Assembly (NCBI GenBank): GCA_003550305.1
Contig: QKYT01000374.1
Location: 5,541 to 21,620, forward strand
Origin: Glomus cerebriforme
Taxonomy: Eukaryota > Glomeromycota > Glomeromycetes > Glomerales > Glomeraceae
Direction: 5' to 3'
DNA length: 16,080 nucleotides
The notes beneath the pieces are model-generated. The model ran no database searches and was not told the origin of the DNA. It saw nothing but the letters and a program-made list of their open reading frames with translations. Positions within the stretch are counted from its first letter, which is position 1, and every line of letters starts with the position of its first letter. A program made the translations under genes and the position numbers. Shown here in pieces: positions 9,378 through 16,080 of the stretch.

Positions 9378-9578
9378 GCTCTTGAAACAGTAGTACAAAA
9401 ATTATTTCAACTACAGAACATTCCAAATATAAATATTATAAATCAATTCCAAATAATTCAAAACACATTAATAACTCTTTAAACAACTATTACAACTTTT
9501 CAGATAAATATGATAAATCTTCAAATAAGTGGAATGATTTTTCAAACTGATCAAACAACTCTTCAAATAACTCTTTAA
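9378..9578 (+). pseudogene. Coiled-coil protein relic
   Basis: One plus-strand frame with a single internal TAA reads ETVVQKLFQLQNIPNINIIN, then QNTLITL*TTITTFQINM and INLQISGMIFQTDQTTLQIT. The repeated hydrophobic-x-x-LQ spacing of about seven residues suggests a decayed Leu/Gln/Thr-rich coiled coil. No start codon or domain is identifiable. Confidence 0.35.
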
Positions 9579-9963
9579 TAGAATATATCTTTTTTAAATT
9601 ATGCTATATTATTTTTATAAAACAACTAAAGTAAATAAGCATGACTTCATTATTTTAGAGACATCAGAAATTATATCAAAATGCTAAATTTATATATTTT
9701 TAATAAAACTAATAATATTATTAATTTGTTATATTTCTGGACTTACAAAACCAATATCCATCCAATTTTTAGCTAACGTATAACAAATTTATATGCTAAA
9801 TGATTTGTATAATAAAAGTACAATCTTAATTATTTTCTATTCTTTTTTAATAATTTACAAAAATTTTTTAATATAAAGAACAAACAATAGATTATTACTT
9901 AAATTTTTATAGATTGACTATGAATAGAATTTTTAATGATAAATACAAGCCATTTTCTGAGTA
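9579..9963. other. A+T-rich intergenic stretch
   Basis: No open frame, repeat or regulatory motif of note. It leads up to the TA target site of the next element. Confidence 0.4.
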
Positions 9964-10840
9964 CAGTTATTCCTCCTCTATAATCACATCTTTTGAAACC
10001 ACTAAATACTGTGATTATAGTGAGGTGTTCTTATAAAAAAGATTTTTGCTATATAATCACATATATAATAAATTTTCATATTAATGTAATTATATTAAAA
10101 AATTTCTTACTAAAAATAGCTAAAAATAATATTATAATAAAAAATTTTTTTTAAAAAAATCTTAAGTAAAATAGCTATAATTTTTATTATTTAATACAAA
10201 AATATTAGTATAAAAACAAAAAATTTCTAAAAAAACTTTATTTTCCTTCTTTTCACCCACTAGCCGCAGCTTTATTATATAGTTTTTTAGATTACATGAA
10301 CATGTAATCTTTATTATATAGTCACATAAAAAAAATTACACAAATATAAAATATTTATTTTAGTCACATACATGAATATGTAATAAAATTATATAATTAT
10401 AAATAGGGACTTTAATATACAAATAATTCTAATAAAAATTTATTTCAGTCATGTATACAAATATGTAAAATGAATTACACAAGACTTTTTATATGTTTAT
10501 GTGTTATTTTTATTTATGCTTCTTAATTAAAGTAAATTAAGGAGTAAATATAATTCTAAAAAAAGTGTCAATTTGTTAAAATACTTATATTAAATTTTTA
10601 ATAATTTTATATTAAATTTGATGAGTATATAATATCTGAAGTCCTATTGATGTGACTATAAAAAGAGAAATTTTTATATATTCACTATTATATTGGAACT
10701 AATAATTGCTATGATAATGATTATAATCAATTTGTAACTACAAAAGAGGTATTTTACTATATAAAAATTTGGGACTAAAACTGATATGATTATATAGAGG
10801 TTGTATTTATACAGGGGGTGACTATAGAGGGAAATGACTG
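9964..10840. mobile_element. 877-bp non-autonomous pogo/Tigger-like element
   Basis: The left end CAGTTATTCCTCCTCTATAA and the right end (reversed) CAGTCATTTCCCTCTATAGT are imperfect terminal inverted repeats of about 24 bp, each flanked by TA (9962-9963, 10841-10842), as expected for Tc1/mariner-pogo insertion. Subterminal TATA(G/A)TCAC or GTGATTATAG motifs recur (about 9981, 10010, 10318, 10363, 10786, 10819), a pattern seen in Tigger/pogo-type ends. The inside is noncoding and contains a hairpin AGATTACATG-AA-CATGTAATCT (10289-10310) with two degraded copies near 10365 and 10448. Confidence 0.65.
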
Positions 10841-10842
10841 TA

Positions 10843-11154
10843 CTTAAAAATAAAATTATTATAAAAATATTTATATCATTAAATTACTACTTCTATCTAA
10901 ACAGTTTTCTAGTTCTTTTTTTTTAGATAAATTTTATTTTTTTTAGTAATTAATTATCTACACATCAAAAAAAAAATTATTCTTCTTTATTATTAGTAAT
11001 ATTATTTTCAAATTATCTATCACTACTCTTTCAGATATTTATAGTAGCAACTTTATTATATATATAGAAGCATAACCATTTACATATTTATCATTATACT
11101 TAGAAGAATAATATGTAGAATCATAATTATTTATAAATAATAATTTTTATTTAG
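10843..11154. other. A+T-rich stretch before the SAM relic
   Basis: No coding or repeat structure was recognised. TTTTTATTTAG at its end could be the acceptor of an old intron leading into the SAM-domain relic. Confidence 0.4.
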
Positions 11155-11372
11155 CAATTCAGTCTTTACCAAATACTTTAAAAATTATTTCAGAATTAAA
11201 AGAATTTTTAAAAGAGTTAAAGTATTCACAATATTTGGAAACTTTTAAAAAGCATGATATTAGAGTAAAATTAATTCTAAAAATTTCTAGTAAATAGTAG
11301 AAAAATAAGTTACAAATAACTTCTTTAGATTATATTTTAATACTAAAGAAAAAAGCAAGTAAATATATATAA
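11155..11372 (+). pseudogene. SAM-domain relic
   Basis: After an AG acceptor at 11153-11154, one frame reads SLPNTLKIISELKEFLKEL, KYSQYLETFKKHDIRVKLIL and KISSK**KNKLQITSLDYIL, ending at TAA 11370-11372. The order matches a sterile alpha motif: FLKxLxYxxYxxxFxxxxI, LLxIxxxDxxxLGI, TSLGHRxxIL. Two adjacent TAG codons (11295-11300) fall where DW/DL is usual, and GHR is lost. SAM domains mediate protein-protein contacts. The rest of the host gene is not seen. Confidence 0.6.
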
Positions 11373-11704
11373 TTTGAAAAAAGATTTTTGTAATATTACA
11401 TTTTATAGTTTAATATAATTGAACATTTTATTTTATTCATAGTTGAATATTTTTTACATTTATAATATAATTGAACTTTTAGGCATGTTTATAATAAATA
11501 TAATTAAATATTTTTTTTAAATATATATGTATATTGTTATAATTAGGCTTTTTTTAAGATCACAAATCAGTTAATTTTGGCAGCTGTAATTTTTTATGAT
11601 TTAACTAATCATTTTAATGCGTTCTAATATCTAACTAATCATTTCTAATAGTTTTAAATTTTAATTTTATTTAAAAAAAATTATATTTAAAGAAATGTTA
11701 TTTT
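11373..11704. other. A+T-rich stretch with short repeats
   Basis: TATAATTGAAC recurs at about 11415 and 11467, with a TAGTTGAATA variant between them. AACTAATCATTT recurs at about 11603 and 11634. No coding signal. Confidence 0.35.
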
Positions 11705-12334
11705 TTTAATAGGTTCTTAATTGTCTTCTTAATAATATGTTTAAAATACATCATATTTCATTTTTTTTTAATGAATCTTCTAAAAGATTTTAACAATTAC
11801 TACTTAAAAATATTATTATAAATCAAAAAACTTTATTTCACATTGCAATTAGATATAGAAAACTAAATATAATCAAGTGCAATTTTTGAAAGAATTGATA
11901 ATTTATCTTGAAAATTCATTCAATATTCATTTAAATTAATTTTTTCACCTAAATTTTCTAATTGCATCACACAATAAATTGACTATTTACAAAGTAATTC
12001 ATCAAAAAAGTATGTCAATTCTTTAATAATACTATATTGATATAAATTTTTTCTTTCTAAAGAACCATATGAGACATATTTAGAATCAAAAACTTGTATA
12101 ACTTGAAAAAATAGATATGCAGGATGTAAAGAAATATGATTATTAAATTTTGCTTTAAGCAACTTAAAAAGCTAAATGAAAAATAGGATAAAAATCAGTT
12201 GGATTAAAATGATGCAAAGTAATTGTAGTATCAAGTTCTATACCAAAATTTATAAAATTATAATTGCTTTCTAAAAATGCAGAAAGATGATTAAGATGTT
12301 TCTCTATAAAAGAAAATATGGGCTTATTTTGTTT
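11705..12334 (-). pseudogene. hAT-like transposase relic 3 (C-terminal dimerisation region)
   Basis: After a CTGATTTTTTTCAG acceptor-like site at 12335, the minus strand reads KPIFSFIEKHLNHLSAFLES, GIELDTTITLHHFNPTDFYP and, after a frameshift near 12165, HPAYLFFQVIQVFDSKYVSY, ELTYFFDELLCK, LNEY*MNFQDKLSILSKIAL and DYI*FSISNCNV, then decayed SF..., K..H.KKM. The last part matches the hAT dimerisation domain (NEYW...LPILSKIALDYxxxPxSxxxVERSFS...DRxxLSxxSLxxM). Trp codons of the motif have become TGA and TAG. This region is lacking from relics 1 and 2, but it lies upstream of them on the same strand, so it belongs to another insertion. Confidence 0.6.
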
Positions 12335-12856
12335 CTGAAAAAAATCAGGCCAAATTTTTTATCAATCACTATCAAATCCAAATGATCTGGATCCTTTTCA
12401 GGATCAAGATCAAAATATCAAACTTGGCATACAACTAGAAAACAATGACTAAATCTGTGCAAATTATTGTTAATTAGGAGAAAAGCTTATGCCAGTTCAA
12501 AACTGTTTGGCTGATCAACTGATGGTTTTGGTTACATCAACAATAAAATTTGTATCAAATATGTTGATCAAACAGTAATTTTCCCTTGGTAAAACCATGA
12601 AGCACTCCTTAAATATAATTAGCTTGACTTTCTTTATATTATTACTAAGTATAAGGTATACTGTTTCTAATTAGCTTTAATGCATTAAATAGCAGTTAAT
12701 ATATATGGAAATTTTCCATAGACTCTTTAAGACAAAATATTACATTTACTTAGCAAGATCTAACATTTGTTTTCTTATTACTATTTGTCAAATTAATGTG
12801 ATCTAAAATATAAGACAAAGCTTTGTGAATAACTTGCAATTATCAAATAAGTTAAA
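12335..12856. other. Intergenic stretch upstream of hAT relic 3
   Basis: No convincing frame. GATCCGGATC-like text (AATGATCTGGATCC...CAGGATCAAGATC, about 12380-12412) and TGATCAAC/GTTGATCA inverted pieces (about 12513-12575) may be decayed parts of the same transposon. Confidence 0.35.
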
Positions 12857-12990
12857 TACGGACCAAATCACGTGATTGCGAAATTTTTTGTCGGAGTTCG
12901 AATGAATTTGACACAACATCCCCACCTTACGTTTATAAGGTTACATGTAGTTGGATTGAGTGACGAACAAATAATATTTGATGAATAGGA
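12857..12990 (+). promoter_or_regulatory. CACGTG-containing complex-sequence island with a 28-codon frame
   Basis: AATCACGTGATT (12866-12877) is a 12-bp perfect palindrome, followed by GCGAAATTTTTTGTCGGAGT. The composition is far less A+T-biased than its surroundings. An ATG at 12902 opens 28 codons (MNLTQHPHLTFIRLHVVGLS...) to TAG 12986-12988. It lies just past the poly(A) side of the FCP1-domain gene. It could be a detached promoter and 5' end of a plus-strand gene, a short transcript, or a repeat-borne promoter. Confidence 0.3.
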
Positions 12991-13052
12991 TTTCACACAC
13001 TGGTCATCAGAATACAGTATATAATAACATTTCGTTTATATAACTTACAATA

Positions 13053-13058
13053 TTTATT
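13053..13058 (-). terminator. Candidate poly(A) signal of the FCP1-domain gene
   Basis: AATAAA on the minus strand, about 210 bases beyond the stop codon (about 130 after removing the predicted intron). It lies in an A+T-rich 3' flank without other coding signal. Confidence 0.45.
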
Positions 13059-13183
13059 TTACTTATTATAAAATATACAATTAATAACATACTTTAAATT
13101 TTTTACCAACTTATATTTTTACATAAATACAATAATCTTAATTAATAACACCTGCTAATGTTAAACATCGGGTGCATATCCAT

Positions 13184-13259
13184 CTGAAAAATTTGTTAAA
13201 TTAGCAAAAATAAATAAATAAATAAATATTATTAAAATTAAATTATATTTTTAATTTAC
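13184..13259 (-). other. Predicted 3'UTR intron of the FCP1-domain gene
   Basis: Seven bases after the TAA stop, AAAAG|GTAAAT gives a good donor (13259). A 76-nt A+T-rich stretch with GCTAATTTAAC as a plausible branch site ends in AATTTTTCAG (13184). The intron includes an AAAT microsatellite (about 13207-13229). A junction this close to the stop would not be expected to trigger nonsense-mediated decay under the usual 50-55 nt rule. Confidence 0.6.
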
Positions 13260-13266
13260 CTTTTAA

Positions 13267-14820
13267 TTAAGAAGTCACACAATTATTGGTTCTTTCTTTT
13301 TTTTCGTTTTCTAGATCATTATTATTTTTTGGATAATCTCTTGACATAGATGAATTTTGATTGTCATTAGGAGTATAAGGATAATCTTTGATATAAGCAC
13401 TAACATTACTTTGATTATGAAGCTTCCTTAAATACCCAATGACATTATACAATTCATGATCATTCTTACTTTTACACCTTTCATCATCAAAATCAGGTAG
13501 ATGAATAGCATTATAAGGTTGTAATTTTGCCTTCAGACAAGAATCATCAATTAAAATGGTGTTTGTTTGATCCCATATAATTTGAGGTAAATCTGTTGAA
13601 TTTCTATTATTTAATTCTTCCCATACTTTTTCCAAATCTTTGATTGTTTCCACTTTTTGATGATAATCTTGATCGGACAAATTCAAATGTTTTCTCGTCC
13701 ATTTAGCTACTAATTTCTTTTCGTACTGACCAAATGCAGCTTTAACCATTTTATCAACATTGATAGGTTGAGCAGATGACCATACCATTACAAAAAAACT
13801 ATTGGAGTCGAAAATATATTTCATGAACTTTTTCATATGAGGACGCAGAATAATATTTCTTTTTGCATTATCTCTGTATACTAATGTTCCATTCAAGTCC
13901 AATACCAAAAGTTTTGGTGGCGGATCCTCCAAATAAACAGAATTTACATTTGCCGTTTTTAAATATGACTGTGAAGCAAATTGTGTATTAATAATCCGTT
14001 GATGTTTAATCGATTCTTTAATGGAACTGATAGGTTCTGGAGATTCAGATGACCGAATAGGAGTTGGAGAAAAATTCGAATCATACCTCCGATGAATAGA
14101 AGGTGACAAATCATTCGAATCATCATACCTCCACAAATCATTTGAATCATCATACCTCCGATGAATAGGTGACAAATTATTTGAATCATCATACCTCAGA
14201 TGAATAGGAGGTGGCAAATCTTTCGGATCATCATACCTCCGATGAATAAGATGTGACAAATCATTCGAATCATCATGTCTCCGATGCGTAAATCTTGGTC
14301 TCTTATAATGATTAAAACGATGATGAGGAGATGTTGGTCGTCGTTTTCTATGATTCCAATTTCGACTTTGATAATGATCATAATCATCTCTCCGTGAATC
14401 TCTTGAAGGCTGTGTATAATTTTGTCGTCTCGACATATAACCATCATTTCTAGTACGAACATCATATCTAGTAGTATTTTGTCTAAAGGTACTAAATTGA
14501 TTTCTTTCAAATCTTTCAGGTAGTGGAGGTTGAGGACAACCAGGAGGGATTTGATGATGAAAATTTTTTAGCGGGGGTATATGACGGACTGGCATTGTTG
14601 CATCTATTCTATTTAATCTGGCATGTCTTTTCCTATCTTTTTTGGCTTTCCTTCGTGCACGTTTACTTTCTTGTGTTGATGGTTGATCATTCGTTTTCCC
14701 TTCATAATGCCTTATTTCTTTTACTTGTCGGGATGAATATTCTCGCTCACGATCTATTGAATTTTTTCTCGTTGTCTGTTCCGATACCGAAACATCTTGT
14801 CTTTGATCCGGGTTATCCAT
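13267..14820 (-). CDS. FCP1/NIF-domain HAD-family protein with R/D/S-rich N-terminus
   Basis: Single open frame of 517 codons. The last third (about residues 302-470) is an FCP1/NIF homology domain of the HAD phosphatase superfamily. Motif I reads LLVLDLNGTLVYR with the predicted nucleophile D308, but N310 replaces the usual second Asp. Motif II is VWSSA (346-350), basic motif III is around K373/K377, and motif IV is ILIDDS (422-427). In this family the substrate is phospho-Ser/Thr, classically the RNA polymerase II C-terminal tail. The first 300 residues are disordered and rich in R, D, S, H and P, with a basic NLS-like cluster at 52-70 and a YDDSNDL-type repeat at 179-255, so a nuclear role is inferred. 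An in-frame TAG lies 13-15 bases before the ATG, which fixes the start. Whether the D-to-N change abolishes phosphatase activity cannot be told here; I recall DLNGT being common in a fungal subfamily. Confidence 0.9.
   Translation of the reverse strand: MDNPDQRQDVSVSEQTTRKNSIDREREYSSRQVKEIRHYEGKTNDQPSTQESKRARRKAKKDRKRHARLNRIDATMPVRHIPPLKNFHHQIPPGCPQPPLPERFERNQFSTFRQNTTRYDVRTRNDGYMSRRQNYTQPSRDSRRDDYDHYQSRNWNHRKRRPTSPHHRFNHYKRPRFTHRRHDDSNDLSHLIHRRYDDPKDLPPPIHLRYDDSNNLSPIHRRYDDSNDLWRYDDSNDLSPSIHRRYDSNFSPTPIRSSESPEPISSIKESIKHQRIINTQFASQSYLKTANVNSVYLEDPPPKLLVLDLNGTLVYRDNAKRNIILRPHMKKFMKYIFDSNSFFVMVWSSAQPINVDKMVKAAFGQYEKKLVAKWTRKHLNLSDQDYHQKVETIKDLEKVWEELNNRNSTDLPQIIWDQTNTILIDDSCLKAKLQPYNAIHLPDFDDERCKSKNDHELYNVIGYLRKLHNQSNVSAYIKDYPYTPNDNQNSSMSRDYPKNNNDLENEKKERTNNCVTS
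14056..14286 (-). repeat. In-frame tandem repeat inside the FCP1-domain gene
   Basis: Six degenerate units of 42, 42, 39, 30, 39 and 39 bases encode the pattern H-R-R-Y-D-D-S-N-D-L-S-P-x-I (residues 179-255). All unit lengths are multiples of three, so copy-number change leaves the phosphatase-like domain in frame. One unit is shortened to HRRYDDSNDL and the next begins with W instead of H-R, which suggests unequal exchange with internal deletion. The encoded segment is likely disordered and mixes Arg with Asp. Confidence 0.85.
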
Positions 14821-14872
14821 AATTATATTTACTTTCTATTTGATTATATAATATTAGATTGCAAGTTACATC

Positions 14873-14924
14873 CTGAAAAAAAATTAAATATTTAAACTAA
14901 TAAAAATAAAAGTATGAAAAATAC
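14873..14924 (-). other. Predicted 5'UTR intron of the FCP1-domain gene
   Basis: On the minus strand a donor CG|GTATTTTTCA (14924 downward) is followed 52 nt later by a T-rich tract and TTTTTTTCAG (ending 14873), 52 bases before the ATG. Length and acceptor match the other introns inferred here. Splicing would not alter the protein, because an in-frame stop precedes the ATG. Predicted from sequence alone. Confidence 0.6.
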
Positions 14925-15020
14925 CGAAAGTAAATAAATTTTATAATCGTAAATCTTCGACCCCTAAATTTTTCATAAAAAACAAATTTTAATCAATAAA
15001 AAATTTTAATTTTATCGTTA

Positions 15021-15028
15021 TGACGTAA
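15021..15028. promoter_or_regulatory. CRE/ATF-like site TGACGTAA
   Basis: TGACGTAA lies about 200 bases upstream of the FCP1-domain gene start, inside otherwise A+T-only sequence. It matches the half-site plus extension recognised by bZIP (ATF/CREB) factors. Function is inferred from position and motif only. Confidence 0.35.
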
Positions 15029-15186
15029 AAGAAAATATAAATAATTTTTTAATAGTATATGATTTTTTTTAAAAAAAAATGAACTCATATCTCGAAGTAA
15101 AACTTCTTACCGACAAAAAGGAGGTTCAACGAAAAGGTGTATGAATTGGTTGTTTACTAAACTGAAAAAGTCTATGAACAAGGTAA

Positions 15187-15194
15187 TCACGTGA
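15187..15194. promoter_or_regulatory. CACGTG palindrome (E-box) upstream of the FCP1-domain gene
   Basis: TCACGTGA, a perfect palindrome with an E-box core, sits about 370 bases upstream of the ATG. bHLH factors bind this core. The same core occurs at 12866-12877 and inside the Tc1 element at 6319-6328, so it is recurrent in this A+T-rich window. Confidence 0.4.
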
Positions 15195-15646
15195 CTTCAA
15201 AAAAATTTCTAACTAAAACTTACCTTGTATATATAACTTTTAAAATTACTTATAATAGGTGTATTTTGACCTGCTCTGTGGAGCATAAAATAGCATAAAA
15301 TGAAGTTATAAACTTAGTTTTTGATTTATTTGACTTTTTTTAAAATTTATTTATCTATATTTATTTTTCTTAAAACATGTTTATTTTATTATTTTCAAAT
15401 TTGTATTAATCTTAGTTTAAAATAATCTATCAATTTATATAATTGTAATTTGTAAATTATGTAATTTACCTTTACTTTAACCGATCTTCTAAATAGTGAT
15501 CCATAAAATTTTCAAAAGCAAATTTTCAAAAGTAATCAAAATTTTTTGCCCAAATTAAAAATTTTCAAAATTTTAACCTTATTTTACATATAAGTTATAT
15601 GTAAAAAATTTTATTGGCTGATATTTACAAAAAATTATATGAACTA

Positions 15647-15770
15647 CAGTCAAGACCTCTATATAGTCACTTCCTATATAGTCATAACTTTTATAAGTAC
15701 CCGATTTGAAAAACAGTTTTAAATCATATTAAATTACCCCTATACAATCACAAATCAATTATAGTCACTA
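15647..15770 (+). mobile_element. Second pogo/Tigger-like element end
   Basis: TA|CAGTCAAGACCTCTATATAG starts at 15647 and is followed by further TATAGTCAC/TATAGTCATAA motifs, ACAATCACAAATC and TTATAGTCAC up to about 15767. The ends and subterminal motifs match the family of the element at 9964-10840. The opposite end is not in the window; the copy is truncated or continues to the right. Confidence 0.5.
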
Positions 15771-15778
15771 GTGTTCCA

Positions 15779-15903
15779 CACGAATCGAATCGAATCGAAT
15801 TGAATCAGATTCGAATTCGATTCGATCGAATCACAAATCGTTCAAATTCAATTCAAAATTCGAACGAATCAAATTAAATCAATTCAGATTCGATTCGAAT
15901 TTG
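15779..15903. repeat. CpG-rich GAATCG array
   Basis: After TAGTGTTCCACAC the sequence is a run of GAATC units (CGAATCGAATCGAATCGAAT), then inverted GATTCGAATTCGATTCGAT blocks to about 15903. Most units keep a CpG. Initial TAGTGTTC plus short GAATCG repeats resemble a hAT-type element terminus, though no partner end or 8-bp duplication can be verified. Confidence 0.55.
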
Positions 15904-16080
15904 ACATATGGGCAGATGCAGCTCATTTCCATAATATCATCTACGTGATATTTAAGAAATTGTATTATTACACATGTGATTATCCCGTGATAAATACATC
16001 AAAATAATCGCAACACGCTTCCATCATTAATTACGTCTCCTTCTGTTTTGACAAGTCTCTTTCTAAAGTTAATCATACTC

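Larger units (their letters stand above)
14925..15646. other. Promoter-side intergenic region
   Basis: This upstream flank of the minus-strand FCP1-domain gene has no coding signal. Besides the TGACGTAA and CACGTG sites it holds a TATATATAA stretch near 15227, a small hairpin GCTC-TGTG-GAGC, and a 10-bp tandem duplication AGCATAAAAT x2 (about 15281-15301). AAAATTTTCAAAA-type short repeats lie at 15505-15580. Confidence 0.5.

Noticed and set aside
3560..12334. The hAT relics as pieces of one element split by later insertions
   Set aside because: Relics 1 and 2 both contain the first catalytic Asp region, and the C-terminal relic 3 lies upstream of both on the minus strand, so they are not collinear.
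12880..12960. tRNA-like GAGTTCGAATG (T-loop resemblance)
   Set aside because: No matching acceptor, D or anticodon stems could be built around it.
13959..14510. Two minus-strand open frames (77 and 104 aa) inside the FCP1-domain gene
   Set aside because: They lie in another frame of the long gene and are products of its repeat (GGMMIRMICH patterns); the 517-codon frame has the real domain.
14523..14822. Plus-strand 99-aa frame
   Set aside because: It is the complement of the N-terminal coding region of the FCP1-domain gene and has no domain or promoter of its own.
1..16080. Mitochondrial origin, suggested by the high A+T content
   Set aside because: Short GT-AG spliceosomal introns, many DNA transposons and absence of any mitochondrial gene point to nuclear DNA.

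Overview
The window looks like nuclear DNA of a filamentous fungus with a very A+T-rich, repeat-laden genome. It is about four-fifths A+T by eye, has short spliceosomal introns (about 50-80 nt, GTA... donors, CTAAY-like branch sites, TTTTCAG/TTATAG acceptors), and carries a dense graveyard of DNA transposons. The relic protein families and the CACGTG-type promoter palindromes are what I associate with arbuscular mycorrhizal fungi (Glomeromycotina, Rhizophagus-like). That placement is inference from memory of the families, not a database match.

Only one gene is clearly intact: a 517-codon minus-strand gene (13267-14820) for a HAD-superfamily protein with a C-terminal FCP1/NIF-type phosphatase domain behind a long basic, disordered R/D/S-rich region. 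That region contains an in-frame tandem repeat. Splice signals just outside the CDS suggest one intron in the 5'UTR and one in the 3'UTR. A second, small multi-exon gene of unknown function is likely on the plus strand at 1095-1808; an A9 homopolymer makes its last exon ambiguous.

The rest is mostly decayed mobile or repetitive DNA. From left to right: a GC-rich palindromic patch (25-50); a spliced relic of an unknown family (119-631); diverged direct repeats (744-945); the small gene; a 243-bp near-perfect foldback element (2521-2763); simple repeat sequence (2764-3540); a hAT transposase relic (3560-4085, minus); a plus-strand relic of another unknown family (4290-5284) interrupted by a degenerate AATCAAATTC array; a Tc1/mariner element with good TIRs but an internally deleted transposase (5488-6463); a second hAT relic (6495-7060, minus); a long minus-strand zone with coding-like debris (7480-8870); short tandem repeats and a coiled-coil relic (9073-9578); an 877-bp pogo/Tigger-like non-autonomous element with TA duplications (9964-10840); a SAM-domain relic (11155-11372); a third hAT relic carrying the dimerisation region (11705-12334, minus); an unusually complex CACGTG-containing island (12857-12990); the FCP1-domain gene and its promoter; a second pogo-like end (15647) and a CpG-rich GAATCG array (15779-15903).

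The genes do not form an operon or pathway. The main signals are one regulated-looking nuclear phosphatase-like gene in a transposon-rich landscape, and apparent CpG-to-TpG/CpA decay that separates old repeats from younger ones. I saw no tRNA, rRNA or CRISPR array, and nothing that clearly amounts to a new defence or biosynthetic system.
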